Shown: positions 7,773 to 15,151 of the stretch, piece after piece | How positions within the stretch are numbered: position 1 is the stretch's first letter | Layout: each line of letters begins with the position of its first letter | Origin: Helicobacter sp. | GTDB lineage: Bacteria; Campylobacterota; Campylobacteria; Campylobacterales; Helicobacteraceae | Assembly: GCF_017502485.1 (NCBI RefSeq) | Contig: NZ_JAFVUX010000036.1 | Span: forward strand, 1 to 36,774 | Direction: 5' to 3' | Length of the DNA stretch: 36,774 nt | The notes under the pieces: generated by a model | Told to the model about the DNA's origin: nothing | Seen by the model: only the letters and a program-made list of their open reading frames with translations | Database searches by the model: none | Program-made: the position numbers and the translations under genes

Positions 7773-9251
7773 TCAGTCTAATGTTTTAAGAATCCTGCAC
7801 AACACCATAACAAACTCTTCAAAGCTCCCAATATCAAGACGCTCTTGTGTAGAGTGCGGAGAGAGAATCGTAGGACCTATACTTGCCATAAGCACAGGCT
7901 CTAAGCCCATTTGCGCAAACCGCTTCTGCAAGATCCCACATTCAAGTCCCGCGTGGATCTCACTAATCTCTGTGTGTCGCCATTCAAATGCTCGAATAAT
8001 ATGCTGTAAAATTGGATGATTATCTGCAAGCTGTCTTTGCCACGGCGCATAAAAGCCACTTATTGTAGCAGGTTTTTGACAAAATCGCCCAGAAATCTCA
8101 AGGATAGAAGCGCAGATAGATTCTAGGAGATCATCTTTGTTCGCACGCGCTTTTAGACTGAAGTCTATATGTTGCTTGTGCGTGCGTGCTTGTGCGATAT
8201 TAAGCGAGCTTAGGACAATATGCTTATCTCGCTCCCATATACCTTGCCTAAGCTCACCCACAAAGCGTGCTAGAGCTGAAAGCTCATAGCCTAGCACCTG
8301 GGCTTTGGCATTAGAGTTTCCTGTGATCCTTACTACAAAGCCCTCATACTCGCTAACATACACACGCCACACCACATTGGAATCTAAACTAGATTCTCTC
8401 TCAATGCGATAAATAGTGGGACCTATATGTGCCATAGATTCAAGCATGTGCATACACTGTATGAAGTCACGCGCAGTTTCTCGCGTGCTAAAAGCTACTT
8501 GAGCTCTAAGTCCCACAGCTATGGAGTTTGACTTCTCTCCAGCTAGTAAATTTGTGAGTATTAGCCCACTTTCTTTACTTACATACTCACTAATCAGGCT
8601 AAATACTGCAAAAAACTCCACCAAGCTTGATTTGATATTTTTATGTATATCTACACCACTATGCCCACCACTAAAGCCAAAACTCTCAATACAAATACTA
8701 CCCCACACAATATGGGGCATAGCAACAACAGAACAAAGCGCGTCAAACCCCCCGGCGCATCCTACAATCACTTCGCCAAACACTTCGCTATCAAGATTGA
8801 GTAAAAATGGTGCTTGTATAGGCATAGCAAGCGCGTTTGCTCCGCAAAGCCCCACCTCTTCATCATTAGTAAAAAGTACTTCAAAATTACTAAACCCACG
8901 CTCCATACACCACAAAATAGCCGCAATTGCCGCGCCATTATCCGCCCCAAGTGAAGAGTCTTTAGCGCGCAAGAATTGTCCATCCTGCACAAGCTCTAAT
9001 GCCCTATCTTCCCCAGCAGCCCCCACACCTACCATATCATAGTGCGCTTGCAAACACACTTTAGGACGCGCTTGCAAGGTAGAATCTAGCGCGAAGCTAG
9101 ACTTGATCGCATAAATATTGCCTGCTTCATCTACTTTACTCCTAAAGCCTAGCCGCTCACATTCCGCACATAAAAACTCACGCATAACCTGCGTATGGTA
9201 AGAGCGATGGGGGATACTACAAAGCTTATAGAAATACTCTAGTGCGCTCAT
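7773..9251 (-). CDS. pepD: Aminoacyl-histidine dipeptidase (M20C, PepD family)
   Basis: 492 aa, matching PepD, a cytoplasmic di-zinc dipeptidase with broad specificity (carnosine-type and other unblocked dipeptides). Zinc ligands and catalytic residues are readable: His70 and Asp72 in QAHYDM, the bridging Asp104 in GADNGAAIA, the catalytic pair Glu131-Glu132 in TNDEEVGLCGA, and Asp in LNLDSE. The C-terminal lobe carries EIHAGLECG with the last metal-binding His/Glu. A lid domain lies between. The start overlaps the magIII stop by 4 bases (ATGA), so the two genes are translationally coupled although functionally unrelated. Likely role: recycling peptides taken up by an amino-acid-dependent bacterium (inference). 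Confidence 0.92.
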   Translation of the reverse strand: MSALEYFYKLCSIPHRSYHTQVMREFLCAECERLGFRSKVDEAGNIYAIKSSFALDSTLQARPKVCLQAHYDMVGVGAAGEDRALELVQDGQFLRAKDSSLGADNGAAIAAILWCMERGFSNFEVLFTNDEEVGLCGANALAMPIQAPFLLNLDSEVFGEVIVGCAGGFDALCSVVAMPHIVWGSICIESFGFSGGHSGVDIHKNIKSSLVEFFAVFSLISEYVSKESGLILTNLLAGEKSNSIAVGLRAQVAFSTRETARDFIQCMHMLESMAHIGPTIYRIERESSLDSNVVWRVYVSEYEGFVVRITGNSNAKAQVLGYELSALARFVGELRQGIWERDKHIVLSSLNIAQARTHKQHIDFSLKARANKDDLLESICASILEISGRFCQKPATISGFYAPWQRQLADNHPILQHIIRAFEWRHTEISEIHAGLECGILQKRFAQMGLEPVLMASIGPTILSPHSTQERLDIGSFEEFVMVLCRILKTLD

Positions 9252-9904
9252 GGCTTCTCCATGAGTACTTGTATTGGTAACTTTTGCTTGCTAAACTCAA
9301 CAATTTTGCCGTGATACCTAGCATAAATCTGCGCAAGTGGCATTGTGGGATAGAGATTTTCAAGCTCCCTAGAAGGCATAGCCATAAACCACCTTTGCAC
9401 ATCTTCATAGCTCTCCATCTCCCAACCAAAAGCAGCCAGTAGCCTAACACTATAACTATCCACCACCATAATCTCCCTACCACACGCATAATTTAGTATA
9501 GAATCTGCACTTTCAAAGCCTATCCCCTTGCGTGCCAAGAGCCACTCTCTGCTAACTCCTTGTTGAAAACTTGCGAAGTCGCCAAAGTCTTCTATAATCG
9601 CTTGTGCTAGTGCAATGATTCTTGCACTTTTTTGCCGATAAAGCCCGCTTGGAGCAATGTAATGCTCAATAGAATCTACTTTTGCAAGATGATGCAAGCT
9701 TGCATTATCATCTGCTAGCAAAACCCCAGCATTTTTCAAATTTGTCAAAGAGAGCTTGACTTTTTCCCACTTGGTATTTTGCGTAAGGATCGCCCCTATA
9801 ACAACCTCAAAGCCCAAAGCCCCATCCCACCACCAATCACCCAAACCATCGAGCAAATGCAAATCTTTAAGCCGAGCAAGTAGTTCTATACTATTTATAT
9901 CCAC
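9248..9904 (-). CDS. magIII: 3-methyladenine DNA glycosylase, MagIII type
   Basis: 218 aa from a GTG at 9904, the length I recall for H. pylori MagIII (HP0602). An ATG at 9973 would add 23 residues, but a good extended -10 (TGCTACAAT) lies between the two starts and AAGG precedes the GTG, so GTG is preferred. MagIII removes 3-methyladenine from alkylated DNA by base excision. Seen: the Trp-rich DWWWDGAL (23-30) of the substrate pocket, GAILTQNTKWEKV (37-49), the helix-hairpin-helix KGIGFESAD (126-134), the catalytic Asp149 in MVVDSYS, and the C-terminal HGKIVEFSKQ with the active-site lysine region. The endonuclease III iron-sulfur cysteines are absent, as expected for MagIII. Confidence 0.92.
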   Translation of the reverse strand: MDINSIELLARLKDLHLLDGLGDWWWDGALGFEVVIGAILTQNTKWEKVKLSLTNLKNAGVLLADDNASLHHLAKVDSIEHYIAPSGLYRQKSARIIALAQAIIEDFGDFASFQQGVSREWLLARKGIGFESADSILNYACGREIMVVDSYSVRLLAAFGWEMESYEDVQRWFMAMPSRELENLYPTMPLAQIYARYHGKIVEFSKQKLPIQVLMEKP

Positions 9905-9930
9905 GCTTAGCAACCTTAGTAGTTTTGGGC

Positions 9931-9936
9931 ATTGTA
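9931..9936 (-). promoter_or_regulatory. Candidate extended -10 for magIII-pepD
   Basis: On the minus strand the sequence reads TGCTACAAT, an extended -10 element (TG-n-TACAAT), about 27 bases upstream of the GTG start at 9904. Its position inside the longer open reading frame argues that the GTG, not the ATG at 9973, is the true magIII start. Confidence 0.5.
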
Positions 9937-9960
9937 GCAGAAATTTAAGCCCCAAAAGTG

Positions 9961-9966
9961 TAGAAT
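9961..9966 (+). promoter_or_regulatory. Candidate -10 for ribD
   Basis: TAGAAT (5 of 6 consensus bases) lies 26 bases before the ribD GTG start, facing away from the magIII promoter candidate. The 88-base divergent spacer would thus drive both directions. No convincing -35 is visible, which is common in Helicobacter. Confidence 0.4.
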
Positions 9967-9992
9967 ATTGCATTTACAGGGCGGAGAAATGC

Positions 9993-11147
9993 GTGCAAAT
10001 CGATGAAATCTTGCTTGAGCGATGCTTAGATAAAGCGTGGGAGTATCAAACACTAACCCTGCCAAACCCTGCCGTCGCTGCTATGGTTTATGATGAAAGT
10101 GGAGAAATCTTAAGCCTAGAGTCTCACCAGAAAGCTGGATTACCTCACGCTGAAGTTTTAGCAGTTTTTTGGGCTTATGCTAGGATATATGCACAAAAGA
10201 ATCAAATAAAGCTAGATTCTAGTCGCGTGATTTTGCTCCAAGCACTCGCTCCGCTATGGCAAAGCTTCCAAGCAAGCCATCAAGAATTTGCACACCTAGC
10301 CCTAGAAGACCTGCCCTTCCACTCTCAAGCAATCCACGCTTTCATTAGCACCCACCACAACGGATTCTTCCAAGATAAGGTACTCCTGCTTACCCTAGAG
10401 CCCTGCAATCACTTTGGCAAAACCCCTCCTTGTGCGCAGCTTATCGCACAAATCTGCCCCAAAAAGGTATGCATACTTGCGCGTGATATGTGGGGAGAGA
10501 GTTCCAATGGTAGCAAGCTACTACAACAAGCAGGCATAGCAGTAGAATTTATCGCAAATAAGTCTCTGCAAAAACGCGCGCAAGATCTGCTCTATCCATT
10601 CCTACACTTGAGAGAATACGGGCAATTTGTCGTATTTAAGCTCGCCTCTAGGCTTGATGGTAGCTATAAAAATGGACAAATTTCTGGAGATTTATCACGA
10701 ATTTTTACGCACAATCAGCGCACTATAGCCCAAAGTATCATCATCTCTGGAGCAACCGCACGCAGCGATAGACCAAGGCTTGACACCCGCTATGCTATCT
10801 CTCCATACGCCAATGTGCGCGTGCCAGATGTGGGCATTTTTACGCACAAGGATATTGATACAAGTATCCCATTTTTTCATATAGGTTCTAGGTCAGTGCG
10901 CACTTATGATGATACAACCCTACAAGATCTACCTAAAGGCTTCCATATTATAGAGGGAAGCTTGCAGCTCTTTACCCATATCTGCTCTTTACTCAGAACC
11001 CCCCCACTCTTGCTTTTGCATCTCTCTACAACCACCAAGACCCAACAATCACCCCACTCGCTAACCCAAGGCTTGAGTAATATGTCCTTTAGGATTCTCC
11101 ATACAACCAAGCTTGATAAAGATCTGCTTTTATGGCTAAAGCTCTAA
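9993..11147 (+). CDS. ribD: Bifunctional riboflavin biosynthesis protein RibD (deaminase/reductase)
   Basis: 384 aa from a GTG at 9993, with GGAG 6 bases upstream; the longer open frame upstream is antisense to magIII and is discarded. The N-terminal deaminase has the zinc motif His52-Ala-Glu54 (PHAEV) and Cys138/Cys147 in EPCNHFGKTPPC. The C-terminal half starting around residue 215 (VVFKLASRLDGSYKNGQISGD) is the NADPH reductase that acts on the ribosylaminopyrimidine. The two steps follow GTP cyclohydrolase II on the way to riboflavin. Odd point: 86 residues separate HAE and the first Cys, against about 25 in E. coli RibD, so roughly 60 residues (about 65-125) are inserted. The reductase half looks short and diverged at the end. 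The 3' end overlaps the next gene by 16 bases. Confidence 0.9.
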   Translation: MQIDEILLERCLDKAWEYQTLTLPNPAVAAMVYDESGEILSLESHQKAGLPHAEVLAVFWAYARIYAQKNQIKLDSSRVILLQALAPLWQSFQASHQEFAHLALEDLPFHSQAIHAFISTHHNGFFQDKVLLLTLEPCNHFGKTPPCAQLIAQICPKKVCILARDMWGESSNGSKLLQQAGIAVEFIANKSLQKRAQDLLYPFLHLREYGQFVVFKLASRLDGSYKNGQISGDLSRIFTHNQRTIAQSIIISGATARSDRPRLDTRYAISPYANVRVPDVGIFTHKDIDTSIPFFHIGSRSVRTYDDTTLQDLPKGFHIIEGSLQLFTHICSLLRTPPLLLLHLSTTTKTQQSPHSLTQGLSNMSFRILHTTKLDKDLLLWLKL

Positions 11148-12046
11148 GATTCTACCAGCTAGCCGATGGCTATGCCTATAATAGCGATAGCTTATTGCTA
11201 CTTGATTTTGCTGCACAATTTTGCAAAAACACGCCAAAAAATATCCTAGATATGGGGGCTGGGTGTGGGATTTTAGGCATTATGTGTGCGCACTATTTCC
11301 GTGCCCAAGTAGTTGCCATAGAATGCCAGCCCAAAGTCGCCCTGCTTGCTGCTATCAATGCCAAAACCGCCCCATTTAACATCTCCACAAATAGCGAGCT
11401 AAGCAAGCCTAAAGGCTACTGCCAAGTACTCTGTGCAGACTTTTTAGATAAAGCCACACCACGGCACGCATTAAACCTACTTGAGACAATGCCTAGCCAA
11501 GAGAATCTAGCCCAAGCCCATAGAATCCACCCACACACGCCAAAGCCAAAATCTAGCCCAAAGTTTGACCTACTGCTATCAAACCCTCCTTTTTACCACG
11601 ATGGTACGCTTAAGTCTACCAACGAGTTTCTACGCCAAGCGCGCTATGAGAGCCAGCTCCCCTTGCAAGCGTGGATACACCAGAGTAAAAAACTCTTAAC
11701 CCCTCGTGGTGCGCTAGTGTTTTGCTTCCAAGCAAGTGAGATAGCACGCGTGCTAGAAGCCCTAAAGCAAGAAAGCTTTACTTGTGAAACCCTGCGCCTA
11801 GTCTATCCGCTACAATCCAAGCACGCAAAGCTCGCGCTTATTTACGCACGGCTAGATTCTAAAGCAAAGCTCTGTATAGAACCACCTCTTTTCACACATA
11901 ATTCCAGCATGCAAACTGACTTCACGCAAGAAGTCACCCAAATCTATGCTACCTATCGCACACATAGTATCAAAGTCTATGCGCAAGACATAGTGGATTT
12001 TAGCCTTATAGATAAATGTAGAGACATTTTGACATTTGCCACCTAG
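11132..12046 (+). CDS. TrmN6/YfiC-like adenine-N6 methyltransferase
   Basis: 304 aa SAM-dependent methyltransferase. Motif I is LDMGAGCGILG (about 40-50), and the catalytic motif NPPFYHDG (about 151-158) is the N/D-PP-Y/F type used for exocyclic amine methylation of adenine. The YHDGTLKSTNEF continuation and QARYESQLPLQAW resemble TrmN6, which makes m6A37 in tRNA1(Val); rRNA or other substrates are not excluded. The N-terminus FYQLADGYAYNSDSLLLLDF also fits that family (the Y-x-N-S-D substrate start). The C-terminal 70 residues are long and diverged. The start lies inside the ribD 3' end, so expression likely depends on ribosomes finishing ribD. The gene ends convergent with the minus-strand gene 20 bases on. 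Confidence 0.8.
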   Translation: MAKALRFYQLADGYAYNSDSLLLLDFAAQFCKNTPKNILDMGAGCGILGIMCAHYFRAQVVAIECQPKVALLAAINAKTAPFNISTNSELSKPKGYCQVLCADFLDKATPRHALNLLETMPSQENLAQAHRIHPHTPKPKSSPKFDLLLSNPPFYHDGTLKSTNEFLRQARYESQLPLQAWIHQSKKLLTPRGALVFCFQASEIARVLEALKQESFTCETLRLVYPLQSKHAKLALIYARLDSKAKLCIEPPLFTHNSSMQTDFTQEVTQIYATYRTHSIKVYAQDIVDFSLIDKCRDILTFAT

Positions 12047-12065
12047 AGCCACACCCTAACTCATA

Positions 12066-12560
12066 TCAATCAGCTTCTCTTAGGCTTGCGTTGGTTTTTT
12101 CCTGTGCTTCTAGGAGTCGCTTGGCTTCGCTATTAAGCATAAACTCTTCGTCATAAGCTTTTTGGATCACAGAGCGCACGATTTGCAACTTTGAAGCATT
12201 GGCTTCATCGGGTAGCATATCAAGCACAATCCCATAAAGCTGGATATTATGTATGATTTCTTCAAACATCTTATTTCGTGCTTTTATATAAAGCTCTTCA
12301 TCAGCCATATAGCGTGCGATTTCTAGCTGCGCACGCTCAAAGATAATATGCGCCATAGTATTAAGTCGCACACGCTCTTGGATAATCTCGCGTGCCCTTT
12401 CTAGCTGCTGCTCTAGGGTGCTGCGCCCCATATACACTAGCACGCTTACAATCAAAATAAGCGCATCAATATCTGCTCCAAGTGATCGCGTCTTCCAGCG
12501 GATAATAATAGTCTCTACAAACGAAAACTTCCTATACTCTACCCCGGCTTTCACACTCAT
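12066..12560 (-). CDS. Small membrane-anchored helical protein, unknown (HP0358-like position)
   Basis: 164 aa. Residues about 28-44 (GADIDALILIVSVLVYMG) form one probable membrane segment after a positively charged N-terminus. The remainder is highly charged and helical (EQQLERAREIIQERVRLNTMAHIIFERAQLEIARYMADEE split over residues 48-90), suggesting a cytoplasmic helical or coiled-coil domain. No catalytic motif is seen and I do not recognise a function. Its start overlaps the SDR stop by 4 bases. The same pairing of SDR and small hypothetical is HP0357-HP0358 in H. pylori as I recall, so the association is conserved, but that does not give a role. Confidence 0.75.
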   Translation of the reverse strand: MSVKAGVEYRKFSFVETIIIRWKTRSLGADIDALILIVSVLVYMGRSTLEQQLERAREIIQERVRLNTMAHIIFERAQLEIARYMADEELYIKARNKMFEEIIHNIQLYGIVLDMLPDEANASKLQIVRSVIQKAYDEEFMLNSEAKRLLEAQEKTNASLREAD

Positions 12561-13345
12561 ATCTCGATCCTTTTATGCACATTAAGCGCGGCTGGGGCTT
12601 GGGTAGTTGGCATCATCTCTAAACGATTGATATTGATATGCTCTGGCAAATACGCCACAAAGCACACCGCTTGAGCCACATCTTCTGGACTAAGGGGCGT
12701 AGTACCCTGATAGACAGAATCCGCGCGCGCCTTATCGCCTTTAAAACGCACAAGGGAAAACTCACTCCCACCGGCTAATCCGGGCTCAATATCGCTTACA
12801 CGGATATTTTTGTCATACAAATCCGCGCGTAAATTTAGACTAAATTGCTTCACAAATGCCTTGCTTGCGCCATAAACACTGCTACCCGGATATGGATAGC
12901 TCCCAGCAATTGAACCCATATTGATGATATGCCCCTTTCCGCGTGCGACCATAGCGGGCAAGACTCTATGCGTAAGCCGCACCAATGCCACAACATTAAC
13001 ATCAATCATCTGCTCCCAATCTTCTATCTTACACGCATTTGCAGATTCTAGTCCAAGAGCTAGCCCAGCATTATTTACAAGCACATCAATTCCGCTAAGC
13101 TCACTTTCGCCATCACCCCCTAGCCCAAAGCTCTTAAGCGCGCTAGCGATCCCCTTACTCAAAGCACAAATATCCACAACATCACAAGCGACAATCGCGC
13201 AAGATTCTGCCCCAAGCTCTCGCTGTAGGTCTAATAGCTCCTGCTCTCTGCGCGCAGTAGCGATGACCTTTGCCCCCCTAGCTCCAAAGGTGCGCGCACA
13301 CGCCCTACCAAATCCAGATGATGCCCCAGTAATTACCACGACCAT
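12557..13345 (-). CDS. Classical short-chain dehydrogenase (YdfG-like, HP0357 position)
   Basis: 262 aa. The cofactor loop TGASSGFGRA is at 6-15, the NNAG motif at 91-94, and the catalytic triad is Ser145, Tyr158 and Lys162 (YGASK, the standard Tyr-x3-Lys). This resembles the NADP-dependent YdfG group that reduces 3-hydroxy acids such as serine or malonic semialdehyde in E. coli; the real substrate is unknown. A strong ribosome site (AAGGAG, 5 bases from the ATG) and a TATAAT box 40 bases upstream are visible. It is divergent from the 129-aa gene, and both initiation regions are the same 17 bases in mirror orientation. It is the first gene of a two-gene unit with the small membrane protein. 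Confidence 0.88.
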   Translation of the reverse strand: MVVVITGASSGFGRACARTFGARGAKVIATARREQELLDLQRELGAESCAIVACDVVDICALSKGIASALKSFGLGGDGESELSGIDVLVNNAGLALGLESANACKIEDWEQMIDVNVVALVRLTHRVLPAMVARGKGHIINMGSIAGSYPYPGSSVYGASKAFVKQFSLNLRADLYDKNIRVSDIEPGLAGGSEFSLVRFKGDKARADSVYQGTTPLSPEDVAQAVCFVAYLPEHININRLEMMPTTQAPAALNVHKRIEI

Positions 13346-13452
13346 AGCAACTCCTTAAGCGACATTTGCTTGCAATAGGTGATTATTATAGGTGCTTTTG
13401 GCATAGCTTTTGCTTAATGCTTAGCCACTATCACACTTAAGGAGTTGCTATG
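13343..13452. repeat. 17-bp perfect inverted repeat flanking a divergent promoter region
   Basis: CATAGCAACTCCTTAAG at 13343-13359 and its exact reverse complement CTTAAGGAGTTGCTATG at 13436-13452 bracket a 76-base centre. Each arm contains the ribosome site AAGGAG and the start codon of one of the two divergent genes, so both genes begin with the same 17-base initiation region. The centre (13360-13435) carries the overlapping -10 boxes. The match stops exactly at one base beyond each ATG. Confidence 0.95.
13384..13390. promoter_or_regulatory. Overlapping back-to-back -10 boxes
   Basis: On minus, TATAAT (13390-13385) sits 40 bases before the SDR start. On plus, TATTAT (13384-13389) sits about 60 bases before the start of the 129-aa gene. 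The two boxes overlap almost completely, so polymerases going in the two directions could not bind at once. Read by eye only. Confidence 0.4.
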
Positions 13453-13839
13453 ACATATCAAATAAAAGCCCCTATTTTGGGATTTGAGCATATTACAAGT
13501 GTGGAGCTTACAAGGCTGGATGAGTATTTTGCCAAAATCGCAAGTGATGACAAAAGTCTTGAAATGATGCTGGTTAATCCCTACTCTTTGCGTGAGTATA
13601 GCTTCACAATCCCACGCTATATAGAAATGCTCCTAGGGCTTGATAGGGACTCTAGCGTGCTGGTATATTGCATTGTCATATTACAAAGAAATTTAGAAGA
13701 ATCGATGGTGAATTTCCTAGCACCGCTCATTTTTAATACCAAAGACAAAGTCGCTGGGCAAGTCGCACTCTCTATGATGGACTATCCAGATTTTGGCTTC
13801 AAAGATACGCTAAAATCCTTTCTCCAAAAAGGTGCTTAA
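13450..13839 (+). CDS. Conserved hypothetical protein upstream of murG (HP1154-like)
   Basis: 129 aa, soluble, no signal peptide or membrane segment. The N-terminus (FGFEHI-like strand, then VELTRLDEYFAKIA) and central LVNPYSLREYSFTIP are the recognisable segments of a small acidic protein. I recall an H. pylori hypothetical gene (HP1154, described only as being in operon with murG) at the same place. No enzymatic motif is evident. The start ATG at 13450 has AAGGAG 5 bases upstream. The gap to murG is 23 bases, so cotranscription is likely, and a link to cell-wall synthesis is an inference from context only. Resemblance to the flagellar assembly factor FliW (beta-barrel, similar size, with NPYSLR-like and TVFVILT-like stretches) is possible and should be tested. 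Confidence 0.75.
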   Translation: MTYQIKAPILGFEHITSVELTRLDEYFAKIASDDKSLEMMLVNPYSLREYSFTIPRYIEMLLGLDRDSSVLVYCIVILQRNLEESMVNFLAPLIFNTKDKVAGQVALSMMDYPDFGFKDTLKSFLQKGA

Positions 13840-13862
13840 AGCGTGTATAAGAGATTTTTATA

Positions 13863-15047
13863 ATGATTGTTATCACAGGTGGTGGCACAGGCGGACATCT
13901 AGCTATAGCTAGGGCATTGGCACAAGAGCTACACAAACGCAAGATCCCAGCCATTTATATCGGCTCGCTCTATGGGCAAGATCAGATGTGGTTTGGGCAA
14001 AGGCTAGAATCTAACGAGCTAGATTCTAGCTCGACTGGCAAAAGCGGAGAACTTTTCCAAGAATGCTACTTTCTAAATACTTCTGGAGTAGTGAATAAAA
14101 AAGGCTTCAAGAAGCTCGCTAGCATTTATGCCCAGCTACGAGCAGTGTGGGGCGTGCGCAAAATCTTTGCCAAGCATGGAGTGCAAGCAGTCATTAGTGT
14201 GGGAGGCTTTAGCGCAGGACCTGCGAGCCTAGCAGCCATTATGCTTAAAAAGCCTCTCTTTATCCACGAGCAAAATGCCATCCAAGGTAGGCTAAACTCC
14301 TTGCTAGCTCCCTTTGCCAAGGCAGTGTTTAACTCATTCCATCCGCCATTCCCACCCTATCCCATCAAACAAGAAGCCCTACAAAGACGCAGAATCCGCA
14401 CAAAGTTTCAAAGCATTATCTTTATCGGTGGCTCACAAGGCGCAAAAGCAATCAATGATCTAGCACTACAAGTTGCGCCAAAACTACTAGCAAGGGGGAT
14501 ACACATTATCCACCAATGTGGAGAGAGAGATTTGGATCGAGTTAGACAAGTCTATATGGAGCTAGATTCTAGCTTGTTAGATGCTAGGGAGAGTGTCTCA
14601 CTAGCATCTAGTAGTGTGCAATACCCTAGCACCACACCTAGACTCACACTTTTTGGCTTTGACAAAGACCTAATAAAGCATTTAGCCAAAGCGGATATTT
14701 GCATAGCGCGCGCTGGAGCTTCAAGTATTTGGGAGAATGTTGCTCTATCTTTGCCTACCATCTATATCCCCTACCCCTACGCTGCCAACAATCACCAATA
14801 CCACAACGCTAGCTATTTCACACGCCAAGGACTTGGACTAATGATCACTGAGCAAGAGTTGCATAAGCTAGAGGCTAACCCAAAAGAGTCTCTAGAATCT
14901 ACGCTAGATTTAGCGAAGTTTTTTGCATTACTTTCCCAACTAGAAAGCAATCTTACAGAAATTTCTACCGCCCTAAGCCAAGTAATCACCACAAATGGTG
15001 CAGAGTCTATCACCACAGACATTATGCAAGCCTTAGCGCGCAAGTAA
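13863..15047 (+). CDS. murG: UDP-GlcNAc:lipid-I N-acetylglucosaminyltransferase
   Basis: 394 aa, a little longer than the usual 350-360. MurG adds GlcNAc to undecaprenyl-PP-MurNAc-pentapeptide on the cytoplasmic face of the inner membrane, making lipid II. Seen: the glycine loop GGGTGGH (6-12), SVGGFSAGPAS (the second G-loop), HEQNAIQGRLN, GGSQGAKAIND opening the C-terminal domain, then the donor-binding ARAGASSIWE and LPTIYIPYPYAANNHQ. Extra length comes from loops at about 48-62 and 225-245 that are rich in Ser/Asp/Leu and encode copies of the over-represented DNA word (14003-14030, 14562-14572). It follows the HP1154-like gene, as in H. pylori. Confidence 0.96.
   Translation: MIVITGGGTGGHLAIARALAQELHKRKIPAIYIGSLYGQDQMWFGQRLESNELDSSSTGKSGELFQECYFLNTSGVVNKKGFKKLASIYAQLRAVWGVRKIFAKHGVQAVISVGGFSAGPASLAAIMLKKPLFIHEQNAIQGRLNSLLAPFAKAVFNSFHPPFPPYPIKQEALQRRRIRTKFQSIIFIGGSQGAKAINDLALQVAPKLLARGIHIIHQCGERDLDRVRQVYMELDSSLLDARESVSLASSSVQYPSTTPRLTLFGFDKDLIKHLAKADICIARAGASSIWENVALSLPTIYIPYPYAANNHQYHNASYFTRQGLGLMITEQELHKLEANPKESLESTLDLAKFFALLSQLESNLTEISTALSQVITTNGAESITTDIMQALARK
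14003..14030. repeat. Perfect 11-bp inverted repeat inside murG
   Basis: GCTAGAATCTA (14003-14013), a 6-base loop, and TAGATTCTAGC (14020-14030). Both arms are copies of the over-represented window word. It lies in a loop-coding part of murG, where the encoded stretch LESNELDSSSTG is not conserved in MurG proteins generally. Confidence 0.85.
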
Positions 15048-15090
15048 ACATATAAGGGCGTGCGACTTAAGCGGGCGTTGTAGAAAAATT

Positions 15091-15099
15091 TGCTATAAC
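15091..15099 (+). promoter_or_regulatory. Candidate extended -10 for argC operon
   Basis: TGCTATAAC is an extended -10 element in the 104-base gap after murG, 52 bases before the argC ATG. No ArgR-box-like palindrome was noticed beside it. Confidence 0.45.
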
Positions 15100-15151
15100 T
15101 ACCCGAAAGCAAGGCTGGTGGCTATGGGATATTCTTAAAGAAAGGTGAGTG

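Noticed and set aside
9905..9973. MagIII starting at ATG 9973
   Set aside because: An extended -10 lies inside this stretch, and the GTG at 9904 has AAGG upstream and gives the 218-aa length I recall for the family.
9756..9992. Longer N-terminus for RibD in the same open frame
   Set aside because: It is antisense to magIII, low-complexity (Ser-rich), and has no ribosome site; a GTG with GGAG at 9993 gives a family-like start.
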